A stretch of 64,000 nucleotides of DNA from JAKANT01 sp035502095 (GTDB lineage: Bacteria; Pseudomonadota; Gammaproteobacteria; Burkholderiales; Burkholderiaceae_F). Positions 8,225 to 15,531 of the stretch are shown in pieces. The notes under the pieces are model-generated. The model searched no databases, was not told where the DNA came from, and saw only the letters and a program-made list of their open reading frames with translations. Numbering within the stretch: the stretch's first letter is position 1; every line of letters starts with the position of its first letter. A program made the translations under genes and the position numbers. The stretch covers positions 124,001-188,000 of the forward strand of contig DATJUX010000048.1 of the NCBI GenBank assembly GCA_035502095.1. Direction: 5' to 3'.

Positions 8225-9132
8225 TGAACTGGGAGACCGCGCGTGGGTTCTGCTGGACGAGGGCCACGCGAATGCTTGGGGAGCGTCCGGGCCAGACGTT
8301 CACAGGCATCGTCGTCGTTGCCTTCGCGCTCGCTCTTCCGGTTGGTGCTTTCATGCTGGCGCAAGGTGTCGGACCGGCTCTCGCGCGCGTACCGGTCGCC
8401 GAGGCGACGGCGTTCGTAGCAGCCGGAACCGGACCCGGCGAGGTGAAGACCTTGTCGGCCCGCCTCGAGGCGATCGGCGGGGTTGCGCGGGTAAGGTTCG
8501 TCCCGCGCGACCAGGCTTGGGCTGAACTGCAACGCCGCGCCCGTGACGGTCAGGGCTTCGCCGAGATCAAGCCGAACCCGCTGCCCGATGCGCTCGTCGT
8601 CGAGTTCCTTCCCTGTGCGGAGCCGGCGACCGTCAGTGCAGCCGCGGTTGCGATGAGCAAACTACCGCGGGTCGAATCGGTCCAAGCCGAAATCGAGTGG
8701 TACCGGCGGCTGGTCCTTGTCATTCAGGCGGTCCGCGCCGTGCTGGTCCCGGTGGCGCTCATCTTGGCGCTGCTGGTTGTGGTGGTCACGTTAGGAACGG
8801 TGCGGCGGGCCACCACTGTGGACCCGGCTGAACTGCGCCTCCTCGACCAGATCGGCGCAGAGGACGATTTCATACGTCGCCCCTTCGTCTATGCCGGCGC
8901 CGTGCTGCTCGGAATCGCGGCTGCCGGTTGCCTCGGCTTGATCGCGGTCGGCCGGTTCCTTGCGAACCCGCCGCTGGCGGACCTCGGAAGGGCGTTTGGG
9001 GTGGAACTCGCGCTGGACTACCCGCCATGGCCGCTTGTGACGGCATTCGTGGCGGGGTCGCTGCTGGTCGGCGCCGCCGCCGGCTACGTGTTCGGCGGCC
9101 GGCAGGTCGCCCAGGCCAGGGCCTTGCGCTGA
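8224..9132 (+). CDS. ftsX: Cell division permease FtsX
   Basis: Membrane partner of FtsE that relays a conformational signal across the inner membrane to amidase activators. The 302-residue protein has the FtsX topology: a first membrane segment (about residues 24-44), a periplasmic loop of about 110 residues (APVAEATAFV to VESVQAEIEW), then three membrane segments at roughly 160-182, 215-240 and 268-288. The ATG at 8224 overlaps the ftsE stop. A GTG one codon earlier is an alternative. rpoH follows after 162 bases, the conserved proteobacterial order. Confidence 0.88.
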   Translation: MNWETARGFCWTRATRMLGERPGQTFTGIVVVAFALALPVGAFMLAQGVGPALARVPVAEATAFVAAGTGPGEVKTLSARLEAIGGVARVRFVPRDQAWAELQRRARDGQGFAEIKPNPLPDALVVEFLPCAEPATVSAAAVAMSKLPRVESVQAEIEWYRRLVLVIQAVRAVLVPVALILALLVVVVTLGTVRRATTVDPAELRLLDQIGAEDDFIRRPFVYAGAVLLGIAAAGCLGLIAVGRFLANPPLADLGRAFGVELALDYPPWPLVTAFVAGSLLVGAAAGYVFGGRQVAQARALR

Positions 9133-9244
9133 TGAGTGTGTTGGCGTACACTTTCCCAATAACTGGCGTGGTTATTTGCTTTCAGCTCCTAACAATCAGA
9201 GCAGTGATGCTTTGAACCATTTGGCCGGCAGAGACTCTATTGGG

Positions 9245-9274
9245 TTGGCACTCAGTGGAAGCGAGTGCTAGCAT
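9245..9274 (+). promoter_or_regulatory. CIRCE operator overlapping a rpoH promoter
   Basis: TTGGCACTC (9245-9253), a 9-base spacer, and GAGTGCTAG (9263-9271) match the HrcA-binding CIRCE consensus (TTAGCACTC-N9-GAGTGCTAA) at 8 of 9 positions in each arm with the exact spacer. TTGGCA at 9245 also reads as a -35 box, with an 18-base spacer to TAGCAT (9269-9274) as a -10, so bound HrcA would cover the promoter. Start of transcription near 9281 would leave a leader of about 14 bases containing GAAGGGGGA, the rpoH ribosome site. Other promoters between 9133 and 9240 are not excluded. Confidence 0.8.
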
Positions 9275-9294
9275 GGACTTGAAGGGGGAGTTTG

Positions 9295-10209
9295 ATGACA
9301 TTGGCTACGAAGGCTCTTGTTCCTGTTCCGATTGGGCCGGGCGGCTCGGGTTCGGTCGCACTGCATCCAGGCAGTCTCGGCAGTCTTGACGCGTATATCA
9401 CGGCGGTTAATCGGATTCCTTTGCTTACGGCCGAGGAAGAGGTTTTGCTCGCCAGGCGTTTTCGTTCCGACAATGATCTGGAGGCCGCGGGAAAACTGGT
9501 GATGTCTCACCTGCGGCTCGTGGTTGCGGTCGCGCGCAACTACTTGGGTTACGGACTGCCGCATGCCGACCTGATCCAGGAAGGAAACATCGGCCTGATG
9601 AAGGCGGTCAAGCGTTTCGATCCGGAACGCGGCGTTCGTCTGGTCTCTTTCGCCTTGCACTGGATCAAGGCGGAGATGCACGAGTACATCCTGCGCAATT
9701 GGCGTCTGGTCAAGGTGGCAACCACCAAAGCCCAGCGAAAGCTCTTCTTCAACCTGCGCAGCATGAAACCCGGACTCGGCACGTTGACGAACGACGAGGT
9801 CAACAACGTCGCTGCAGCCCTGGACGTGCGTCCGCAGGACGTCATCGAGATGGAAACGCGCCTGTCCGGCGGGGACATTGCGCTCGAGGCTCGCCCGGAC
9901 GAAACCGACGAAGAGTTCGCGCCGATTGCCTATCTGGCGGACTCCAGTTCGGAGCCGACCGAGGTTCTCGCGCGTCGCAATCGCGACGTCCTGCAGAGCG
10001 ACGGCATCCGGCGCGCTCTCGATGCCCTGGACGCGCGCAGCCGGCGCATCGTCGAGGCGCGCTGGGTCGAGGAAGACCCGGATGGCAACGTTGGAACCGC
10101 AACTTTGCACGATCTGGCGAAGGAATTTGGTGTCTCCGCGGAACGAATTCGCCAAATCGAAGCCAAAGCACTTGAGAAGATGAAATTGCTTCTTGCAGAC
10201 GCCGCGTGA
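9295..10209 (+). CDS. rpoH: RNA polymerase heat-shock sigma factor RpoH (sigma-32)
   Basis: Directs RNA polymerase to heat-shock promoters. The 304-residue protein has region 2 (MSHLRLVVAVARNYLGYG, DLIQEGNIGLMKAVKRFDP), the RpoH box QRKLFFNLRS that separates sigma-32 from other group 3 factors, and a region 4 helix-turn-helix (LHDLAKEFGVSAERIRQIE). The ATG at 9295 is preceded by a strong GAAGGGGGA ribosome site; the TTG one codon before is not needed. A CIRCE operator lies 24-50 bases upstream, so HrcA control is likely. A rho-independent terminator follows at 10292. This window also contains a near-consensus target promoter in front of hslV. Confidence 0.97.
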   Translation: MTLATKALVPVPIGPGGSGSVALHPGSLGSLDAYITAVNRIPLLTAEEEVLLARRFRSDNDLEAAGKLVMSHLRLVVAVARNYLGYGLPHADLIQEGNIGLMKAVKRFDPERGVRLVSFALHWIKAEMHEYILRNWRLVKVATTKAQRKLFFNLRSMKPGLGTLTNDEVNNVAAALDVRPQDVIEMETRLSGGDIALEARPDETDEEFAPIAYLADSSSEPTEVLARRNRDVLQSDGIRRALDALDARSRRIVEARWVEEDPDGNVGTATLHDLAKEFGVSAERIRQIEAKALEKMKLLLADAA

Positions 10210-10291
10210 ACGCGATCGTCTGAGTGTTCTACCGGCAAGCTAACGTCCGCCTCTCCTCCTCCCCCTCTCCTCCGAAGAGGCGGATACTCAA

Positions 10292-10317
10292 GCCCCGCGC
10301 CAGCGGGGCTTTTTTTT
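10292..10317 (+). terminator. Rho-independent terminator of rpoH
   Basis: The 7-bp stem GCCCCGC/GCGGGGC with loop GCCA is followed by eight T residues. It lies 83 bases after the rpoH stop and is oriented for rpoH. It separates rpoH from the downstream hypothetical gene. Confidence 0.92.
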
Positions 10318-10342
10318 GATGCCCTTTGAGACCTGTCGAGGC

Positions 10343-10981
10343 ATGCCTTTCGTAGAAGTTGCTTACCCACCGCCAGATTGCGCCGGTGCCGGTCCATCAC
10401 GGTCGCTCGCGTCACGCCTCTGGCACGCGCGTCTTCAACCTGCGTCGTCAGTCCGCGCGCTCGCTCGGGCGGCCGCACTGCGGCTGCAGGGTCCAATCGG
10501 GCGGGTGGAGTCCGCGGGGAGTTTCGAGGACAGCGCGATCTACGGCACCCTGCGTAGGGCGTTGCCTGAATCGTTCGCGGCGTTCACGAAGCTGCGGTTC
10601 GAGTGGTACGGCTGTCGCGGCGCGTTCTTCCACAACGACGCTCACTACGACGGCGTCCTGTTTGGCGTCTGGAGTGTCGTCGGTCCGCCACGTGAAGTCG
10701 TCTTTCCGCGGATCAAGCGCAGGCTGTCCGCCGACGTTGGTGCGATCGTGGTGTTCGACCCGTATGAACCGCACGGGCTGCTCGATCCGGGGTCCGACCT
10801 GTATCGCGCTCGGGACTACGAGGGCAGTCAACCGAGTCTCTTTCTGGGTTTCGAAGTGACTCTTTCATTGCAGGTCCGAGATGCGTTCGGCGTCGGGCCC
10901 GCCCGAGGGAGGGGGTCGATGCTGTCGAGCCGGATCGCGATCAATCCCGAGACCGGGGACTTCGCTACATCAATCGCCTGA
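10343..10981 (+). CDS. Uncharacterised protein, possible 2-oxoglutarate/Fe(II) dioxygenase-like fold
   Basis: I do not recognise a named family with confidence. The 212-residue frame has strong codon bias and reads as coding. The segment FFHNDAHYDGVLFGVWSVVG, a later VVFPR, and GAIVVFDPYEPHGLLDPG resemble a double-stranded beta-helix enzyme: a proximal HxD and a distal histidine in PHG could bind iron. The ATG at 10343 is preferred because the earlier in-frame ATG at 10319 abuts the rpoH terminator. It has no partner in operon and overlaps the end of the convergent SCO gene by 17 bases. The substrate is unknown, and a cupin-like non-enzymatic role is also possible. Confidence 0.7.
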   Translation: MPFVEVAYPPPDCAGAGPSRSLASRLWHARLQPASSVRALARAAALRLQGPIGRVESAGSFEDSAIYGTLRRALPESFAAFTKLRFEWYGCRGAFFHNDAHYDGVLFGVWSVVGPPREVVFPRIKRRLSADVGAIVVFDPYEPHGLLDPGSDLYRARDYEGSQPSLFLGFEVTLSLQVRDAFGVGPARGRGSMLSSRIAINPETGDFATSIA

Positions 10982-11546
10982 GGTCCGCGGCGATGGCGTC
11001 GACCGATTCCGATTGCTTGATGAAGAGCCTCAACCGGCCTTGCGGGTCGAACACATAAGTTCCGGCCGTGTGGTCGACGCTGTACGACGTGGCAGTCTTG
11101 CCGGGCACCTTCTGGTAGATGACCTTGAATTCCTTCGCGGTGCGCGCGGTCTCCTCGGCGTTCCCATAAAGGCCGAGGAAAGAGCGATCGAAGCTCGGCA
11201 CGTACTGTGCAAGGACCGCAGGCGTATCGCGCTCCGGATCGACGGAGATGAACAACACCTGCATCTTGTCACCCGCATCGCCCAGCATGGCTTTGACTCG
11301 AGCCAGGTCGGCCAGGGTGGTGGGGCACACGTCAGGACACTGCGTGTAGCCGAAGAAGACCAGCACGACCTTGCCCCGGAATTCGGCAAGCGTTCGGTGC
11401 TTGCCGTTCTGGTCGGTCAGCGAGAAGTCACGCGCGTAACCCGCGCCGGTTATGTCGACGCTGTTGAAGCTCTGCTCCGTCTGGCGCCGGCATCCCGCCA
11501 GCGCAACGAGCAGCGCCACACCGAGTCCGAGCAGCAGTCTGCGCAT
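10965..11546 (-). CDS. SCO1/SenC family copper chaperone lipoprotein
   Basis: Delivers copper to the CuA centre of cytochrome c oxidase subunit II, or acts as a thiol-disulfide reductase for it, on the periplasmic side of the membrane. The 193-residue protein starts with a lipoprotein signal whose lipobox is LAGC near residue 19. A thioredoxin-like domain follows with the copper ligands CPDVCP and the distal histidine in SVDHTAGTYVF. It is the last gene of the haem/copper assembly run ctaA-ctaB-sco and converges on the putative dioxygenase gene. Confidence 0.94.
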   Translation of the reverse strand: MRRLLLGLGVALLVALAGCRRQTEQSFNSVDITGAGYARDFSLTDQNGKHRTLAEFRGKVVLVFFGYTQCPDVCPTTLADLARVKAMLGDAGDKMQVLFISVDPERDTPAVLAQYVPSFDRSFLGLYGNAEETARTAKEFKVIYQKVPGKTATSYSVDHTAGTYVFDPQGRLRLFIKQSESVDAIAADLRRLM

Positions 11547-11572
11547 CGCCGGCAATCGCGGTGGCACTGCAG

Positions 11573-12472
11573 TCACGCTGCGTACTTGTCGACCAGCAGG
11601 GCGCCGAAGAGCGCCGCAAGATAGACGATGGAGTAGTTGAAGGTCGCGCGTGCCAATCGATCGCTGTATGCCCGGTACAGCCGCCACGTATAAACGAGGA
11701 AACCGGCGCCCAGCGCCACCGCTGCAGCCAGATAGATGAGCCCGGCCATCTGGATCACCCATGGCAGAAGCGTCGTCGCAACCAGGACGAATGTGTACAG
11801 CAGCATGTGGAGGCGCGTCAACTTCGAGCCATGCGTGACTGGAAGCATTGGCAAGCCGGACTTCCGATAGTCGTCGAGCCGATAGAGCGCGAGCGCCCAG
11901 AAGTGCGGCGGGGTCCAGGCGAAGATGATCAGAGCGAGCACCCATGCCTGGGCCGGCGCGGCGCCCGTGACCGCCGCCCAGCCGAGCACGGGCGGCATCG
12001 CTCCGCTCATGCCTCCAATCACGATGTTCTGCGGCGTGTAGGGTTTCAGCAGCACCGTATAGACGACCGCATACCCGACGAACGTAGCGAACGTCAGCCA
12101 CATGGTCACCGCGTTGACCTGCGTGTACAGCACCCACATCCCTGCGCCGCCGACCAGTCCGGAGAAGACGATGGCCTGAAACGGCGTGATCTCACCCCGC
12201 GCGAGCGGCCGCGTGCGCGTGCGCGCCATCCGCGCGTCGATATGCCGCTCAATGATCGAGTTCGCCGCGAAGGCAGCGCCGGCGAGCAGCCAGATTCCGG
12301 CAGTCGCCTTGCCGACCAGCCAGAGCGAAGGCAGGTCGGGCGTCGACAGGAACATGCCGATGACCGCGCAGAACAGCGCGAGTTGCGTGACGCGCGGCTT
12401 GGTGAGCAGCCAGAACTGGCGCGCAAGATGGGGCAGCGCTGGAGCGTGGGTTCCTTGGGCGGGAGCTTGCAT
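11573..12472 (-). CDS. ctaB: Protohaem IX farnesyltransferase CtaB (CyoE/COX10)
   Basis: Adds a farnesyl chain to haem B to make haem O, the first step toward haem A of the oxidase. The 299-residue integral membrane protein has seven to nine hydrophobic segments, the prenyltransferase motif NSIIERHIDARMARTRTRPL (first Asp-rich site) and the second loop ALYRLDDYRKSGLPMLP. The ATG at 12472 gives the standard short N-terminus before LLTKPRVTQLALFCA; the upstream extension of the open frame is basic and unconserved. It lies between ctaA and the SCO gene. Confidence 0.95.
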   Translation of the reverse strand: MQAPAQGTHAPALPHLARQFWLLTKPRVTQLALFCAVIGMFLSTPDLPSLWLVGKATAGIWLLAGAAFAANSIIERHIDARMARTRTRPLARGEITPFQAIVFSGLVGGAGMWVLYTQVNAVTMWLTFATFVGYAVVYTVLLKPYTPQNIVIGGMSGAMPPVLGWAAVTGAAPAQAWVLALIIFAWTPPHFWALALYRLDDYRKSGLPMLPVTHGSKLTRLHMLLYTFVLVATTLLPWVIQMAGLIYLAAAVALGAGFLVYTWRLYRAYSDRLARATFNYSIVYLAALFGALLVDKYAA

Positions 12473-12524
12473 GAAGTGGCCGTGGAGCGAGTCTTGCGTG
12501 GTGCGTTTTCGGTGGCGGCGCAGT

Positions 12525-13652
12525 TTACTCTGCCGCGCTTGCCGCCGCCCCATTGGCACGCGCGACGGCGCGCCGCGTTTGCGCAAGCCACGCGCGGTAG
12601 TTCAACGCCGTCACCAGGGCCAGCATCGCCGCTGCGCCGCCGCTGTGCATGACTGCAAGCAGAAGCGGCCACTGGAAGATCACGTTCGACATGCCACTCG
12701 CAAGTTGCAGGGCGAGCAGGGCTGCGAGCCATTTCGCGGTTCGTTGCGTGTCTCGGGTCCGGTAGGCTCTCCAGGCGAGCCAGCCCAGTGCGACCGTCGC
12801 GCCGGCAGCAAAGAGACGATGGGTCCAATGAATCGCGACCAGCGCCTGGAACGGAATCGGCCTTGCGTCCTGCCCACCTGTCATGCCAAGGCTGCGCCAC
12901 AACGCGAAACCGTGGGCGAAATCGAGGTCCGGCGGCATCCAGGAGCCGTGGCACAGCGGGAAGTCGGGACAGGCCAGCACCGCGTAGTTCGAGCTGACCC
13001 AGCCGCCGAGCGCGATCTGCAGCGCCAGCACCGCGAAAGCAATCGTGCCCACGCGGCGCAACGCTGCTGCGTCGCGTTGCGGCGGCAACGGGCTCTCGCG
13101 CAGCGCGAGCCAGATGAGCAGGCAAAGCAGCGTCATTCCCCCCAGCAGATGCGCCGTAACAAATAGCGGCTGCAACTTCTGCGTCACCGTCCACGCGCCA
13201 AACGCGCCCTGCACGCAGACCCACAGGAAAACCAACGTCGCCAGCGTGGCCCGACGGGATCGATCAGTCCGCCAGCGCCGCCAAGCGAGTGCCATCAGCA
13301 CTACGATCAGGACTCCCACGGCGAGCGCGAAATAGCGATGAAGCATTTCGACCCAGGCCTTCCCCATAGTCACCGGGCCGGTCGGTTGCGCGCTCGCGGC
13401 GGCGCGAATCGGCTCCCCAGCCGACAGCGGGTTCGAGTGGCCGTAGCAGCCCGGCCAGTCAGGGCAGCCAAGGCCGGAGTCGGTAAGGCGGGTAAACGCG
13501 CCAAAGAGGATGAGGTCGAACGTCAGGAACGCGGTTACCCAGGCGAGTTTGCGGATCTTGTCCGGAGCGTGCGAACGCCAGACATAGAGGAGGGGCAGCG
13601 CAGCGATCAGCACGCCTTTGGCGGCTAGCGCGATGAGTGCGCCGTCCTGCAT
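12525..13652 (-). CDS. ctaA: Haem A synthase CtaA (COX15)
   Basis: Oxidises the C8 methyl of haem O to a formyl group, giving haem A for the aa3 oxidase. The 375-residue protein has eight predicted membrane spans. The haem-ligand histidines are in EMLHRYFALAVG, FVTAHLLGGM, AIHWTHRLFA and AVMHSGGA, and paired cysteines occur in GLGCPDWPGCYG and LACPDFPLCHG. The GLGCPDWPGC motif is characteristic of COX15. It follows the SCO-like gene and precedes ctaB on the same strand. Confidence 0.96.
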   Translation of the reverse strand: MQDGALIALAAKGVLIAALPLLYVWRSHAPDKIRKLAWVTAFLTFDLILFGAFTRLTDSGLGCPDWPGCYGHSNPLSAGEPIRAAASAQPTGPVTMGKAWVEMLHRYFALAVGVLIVVLMALAWRRWRTDRSRRATLATLVFLWVCVQGAFGAWTVTQKLQPLFVTAHLLGGMTLLCLLIWLALRESPLPPQRDAAALRRVGTIAFAVLALQIALGGWVSSNYAVLACPDFPLCHGSWMPPDLDFAHGFALWRSLGMTGGQDARPIPFQALVAIHWTHRLFAAGATVALGWLAWRAYRTRDTQRTAKWLAALLALQLASGMSNVIFQWPLLLAVMHSGGAAAMLALVTALNYRAWLAQTRRAVARANGAAASAAE

Positions 13653-13664
13653 GTCCTCGCTCCT

Positions 13665-14276
13665 CTAGCCGATGCGCGATGCCCGCAACAGCCGATCCAG
13701 ATCCTTTTTCATGCGGCTCGCGTCCGCAGCCGGCGGCCAGCGCAGCATGAGGTGACCAAGCGGATCGATCAGCCAGACACAGTCCTCGAGCCGCGTCTTG
13801 CCGTCCCGCGGAAGCAAGAGGAACGGCTCGAGTTGGCCAGCGGCGGCACGCAGGAAATGCGTGCCCTCGAATTCGCGCAGCAGCATCGTCGTGGTCGGGC
13901 CATCGTCGATCAGCAGCAGCACGCGTTCTACACGGTCGCGTTCCTTCCCGGCTGCCGTGCGCACCTGCCGCATGTTCCAGAGCTTGGTGCGACAAGTTTC
14001 GGTGCACTCTGCATGATCTACGGTCAGCATGACCCACCGGCCCCGCAACGACCCGAGGTCGAAGGGTGTGCCGTCCAATCCGTGCAGCGCCAGGTCGGGC
14101 GTCGCCCGCTGTGGATCGATGAGTTCGCCATAGTTGGTGCGTCCCGCGGGCGGAAACCGGTAGTAGGCGAGGTATGAGGCGACAACCGGTATCAGGCAGA
14201 GCAAGGCGGCAAGGTAGAGGGGCCGCAGGCGCCGCCAGTGCTCGCTCCAGCCCCGCGTGCGACCGGCGGCCGTCAT
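13665..14276 (-). CDS. Membrane-anchored SCO-like (thioredoxin-fold) oxidase assembly protein
   Basis: A 203-residue protein with one N-terminal membrane anchor (about 18-40) and a periplasmic thioredoxin-like domain. HAECTETCRT supplies a CxxxC pair in the position of the SCO1 copper site, and LIDPLGHLMLRWPP resembles the last strands of SCO proteins. The usual SCO distal histidine is not obvious. Such proteins sit between SURF1 and ctaA in betaproteobacterial cox loci and are thought to help oxidase assembly; the exact role is not established. Its start overlaps the SURF1 stop by 4 bases (ATGA). Confidence 0.85.
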   Translation of the reverse strand: MTAAGRTRGWSEHWRRLRPLYLAALLCLIPVVASYLAYYRFPPAGRTNYGELIDPQRATPDLALHGLDGTPFDLGSLRGRWVMLTVDHAECTETCRTKLWNMRQVRTAAGKERDRVERVLLLIDDGPTTTMLLREFEGTHFLRAAAGQLEPFLLLPRDGKTRLEDCVWLIDPLGHLMLRWPPAADASRMKKDLDRLLRASRIG

Positions 14277-15028
14277 GCGCCGCCTTCAGCCATGGAACGC
14301 CTCCTGATGGCGCGCCACGTCAGACCGATCGTCAGGACGCCGAGCAGCGCCGCGAGGGAAAACCACTGAAATGCGTAACCCCGGTGCCGCTCGACGCCCG
14401 TGGCAGGCGGATCCCACCGCCGTTCCAGGGAATCATCCAGCGCCGACGTCTGCTGAAGGACAAAATCCGCAAGTGGCGCCCCGATTTCGGTGCGCATCAG
14501 GTCAAGATCGAGGTTCTGCCGGATCGGCCCGGCGTCGGCCGCGCTGAACTGGAACACGCGCGGCACGCCCTGCATCGCAATGCCCTCGACTTCGACCAAG
14601 CCTTCCGGCCGGCCGATCGGCGGAAGATGGGTGCGCTGCGTCGGATCGCGTGGCGCCCAACCTCGATTCACCAGCACCCGCACCCGCGCACCCTCGACCT
14701 GCAGCGGCGTGACGACGAGAAATCCCGCGCGACCCGCCAGCGGGCGGTTGTCCAGCCAGACGGTACGCGCGTTTTCGAACCAGCCGCGCACGCGCACTCG
14801 GCGCGGGAGTTGCGCGGCCACCGCGGCAAGGTCGGACGCGTTGCGAACCTCGAACGGCGCCGCCTTACGTGCAGCGTCCCACGCCTGCTCGATGGCGATC
14901 TTTTCCGCTGCGCGGCGCAGTTGCCAGTTGCCGAGCGCGAGTGCGACCGCAACACCGGCCACCGCGGCGACGACGGCGGACATCATTCGCCACGACGAGA
15001 TCGTTGCCGGCTGCACGGGCGGTGCCAT
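14273..15028 (-). CDS. SURF1 family cytochrome oxidase biogenesis protein
   Basis: Inner-membrane protein that assists haem A insertion or assembly of subunit I of the oxidase. The 251-residue protein has the SURF1 layout: one membrane helix near each end (about 17-37 and 218-236), the motif LGNWQLRRAAEK after the first helix, and RVRGWFENARTVWLDNRP and VLVNRGWAPRD in the periplasmic part. The ATG at 15028 is preferred over a GTG five codons upstream. It diverges from the DUF2909 gene by 27 bases and is coupled to the following SCO-like gene. Confidence 0.93.
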   Translation of the reverse strand: MAPPVQPATISSWRMMSAVVAAVAGVAVALALGNWQLRRAAEKIAIEQAWDAARKAAPFEVRNASDLAAVAAQLPRRVRVRGWFENARTVWLDNRPLAGRAGFLVVTPLQVEGARVRVLVNRGWAPRDPTQRTHLPPIGRPEGLVEVEGIAMQGVPRVFQFSAADAGPIRQNLDLDLMRTEIGAPLADFVLQQTSALDDSLERRWDPPATGVERHRGYAFQWFSLAALLGVLTIGLTWRAIRRRSMAEGGA

Positions 15029-15055
15029 AATCAATTGCACCACTGGTCAGCGAAG

Positions 15056-15253
15056 ATGAATGTACTGATCGGCGTCGCCTTCGTCGGAATCCTCGGCGCG
15101 CTCGGAATCGCGCTGGTATTTCTGCTGCGAGACAGAGGAACAACCAACCGCACCGTAAACGCGTTGACCGCGCGCGTCGCGCTGTCGGTGGCGCTACTCT
15201 TGATCATCTGGTTCAGCTGGTTCATGGGCTGGATTCATCCGCGCAGCTATTGA
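15056..15253 (+). CDS. DUF2909 twin-transmembrane protein
   Basis: A 65-residue protein with two hydrophobic helices (about 3-23 and 41-60) joined by a short polar turn RDRGTTNRTVN, matching the DUF2909 family. It is found beside cox genes in betaproteobacteria, usually near SURF1. A role in oxidase assembly is inferred from location only. It diverges from SURF1, and the stress kinase operon begins 278 bases downstream on the same strand. Confidence 0.85.
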   Translation: MNVLIGVAFVGILGALGIALVFLLRDRGTTNRTVNALTARVALSVALLLIIWFSWFMGWIHPRSY

Positions 15254-15500
15254 TCGCGCGGGGTTCGGAACGCGATGTCGAGGATACTTTGGGAGTTCGA
15301 GCGCAAATTCGCACAGCCGGTCACCGCAAAATCCGCGCTCGCGAGTATGGTGCTTCTGCCATAGTGATTCGGCGTTCGCACCACGGGCGTTGACGAAAGG
15401 CATTGCCCATTTCCCTCGTGGTGGTGTACGGTGAAAGTGGCGCTTTTGCGTGGATAGAACGTTCGTGCGAAAGCCTAGTCTGAGTCATCGCGTATGGGCA

Positions 15501-15526
15501 TTGCGACGTTGACGTCGCAAAGGAGG
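15501..15526 (+). promoter_or_regulatory. Perfect hairpin abutting the prkA Shine-Dalgarno
   Basis: TTGCGACG (15501-15508), loop TTGA, and CGTCGCAA (15513-15520) form a perfect 8-bp inverted repeat. The next bases are AGGAGG (15521-15526), a full-strength ribosome site for prkA. The rest of the 278-base gap before prkA holds one larger inverted repeat (CACCACG 15379-15385, CGTGGTG 15417-15423) and no convincing promoter. The hairpin could tune ribosome access or act as a DNA operator. Confidence 0.55.
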
Positions 15527-15531
15527 TCCTG

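Noticed and set aside
15254..15531. Sigma-54 promoter for the prkA operon
   Set aside because: TGGCGC near 15437 has GC only 9 bases further on instead of the required 12.
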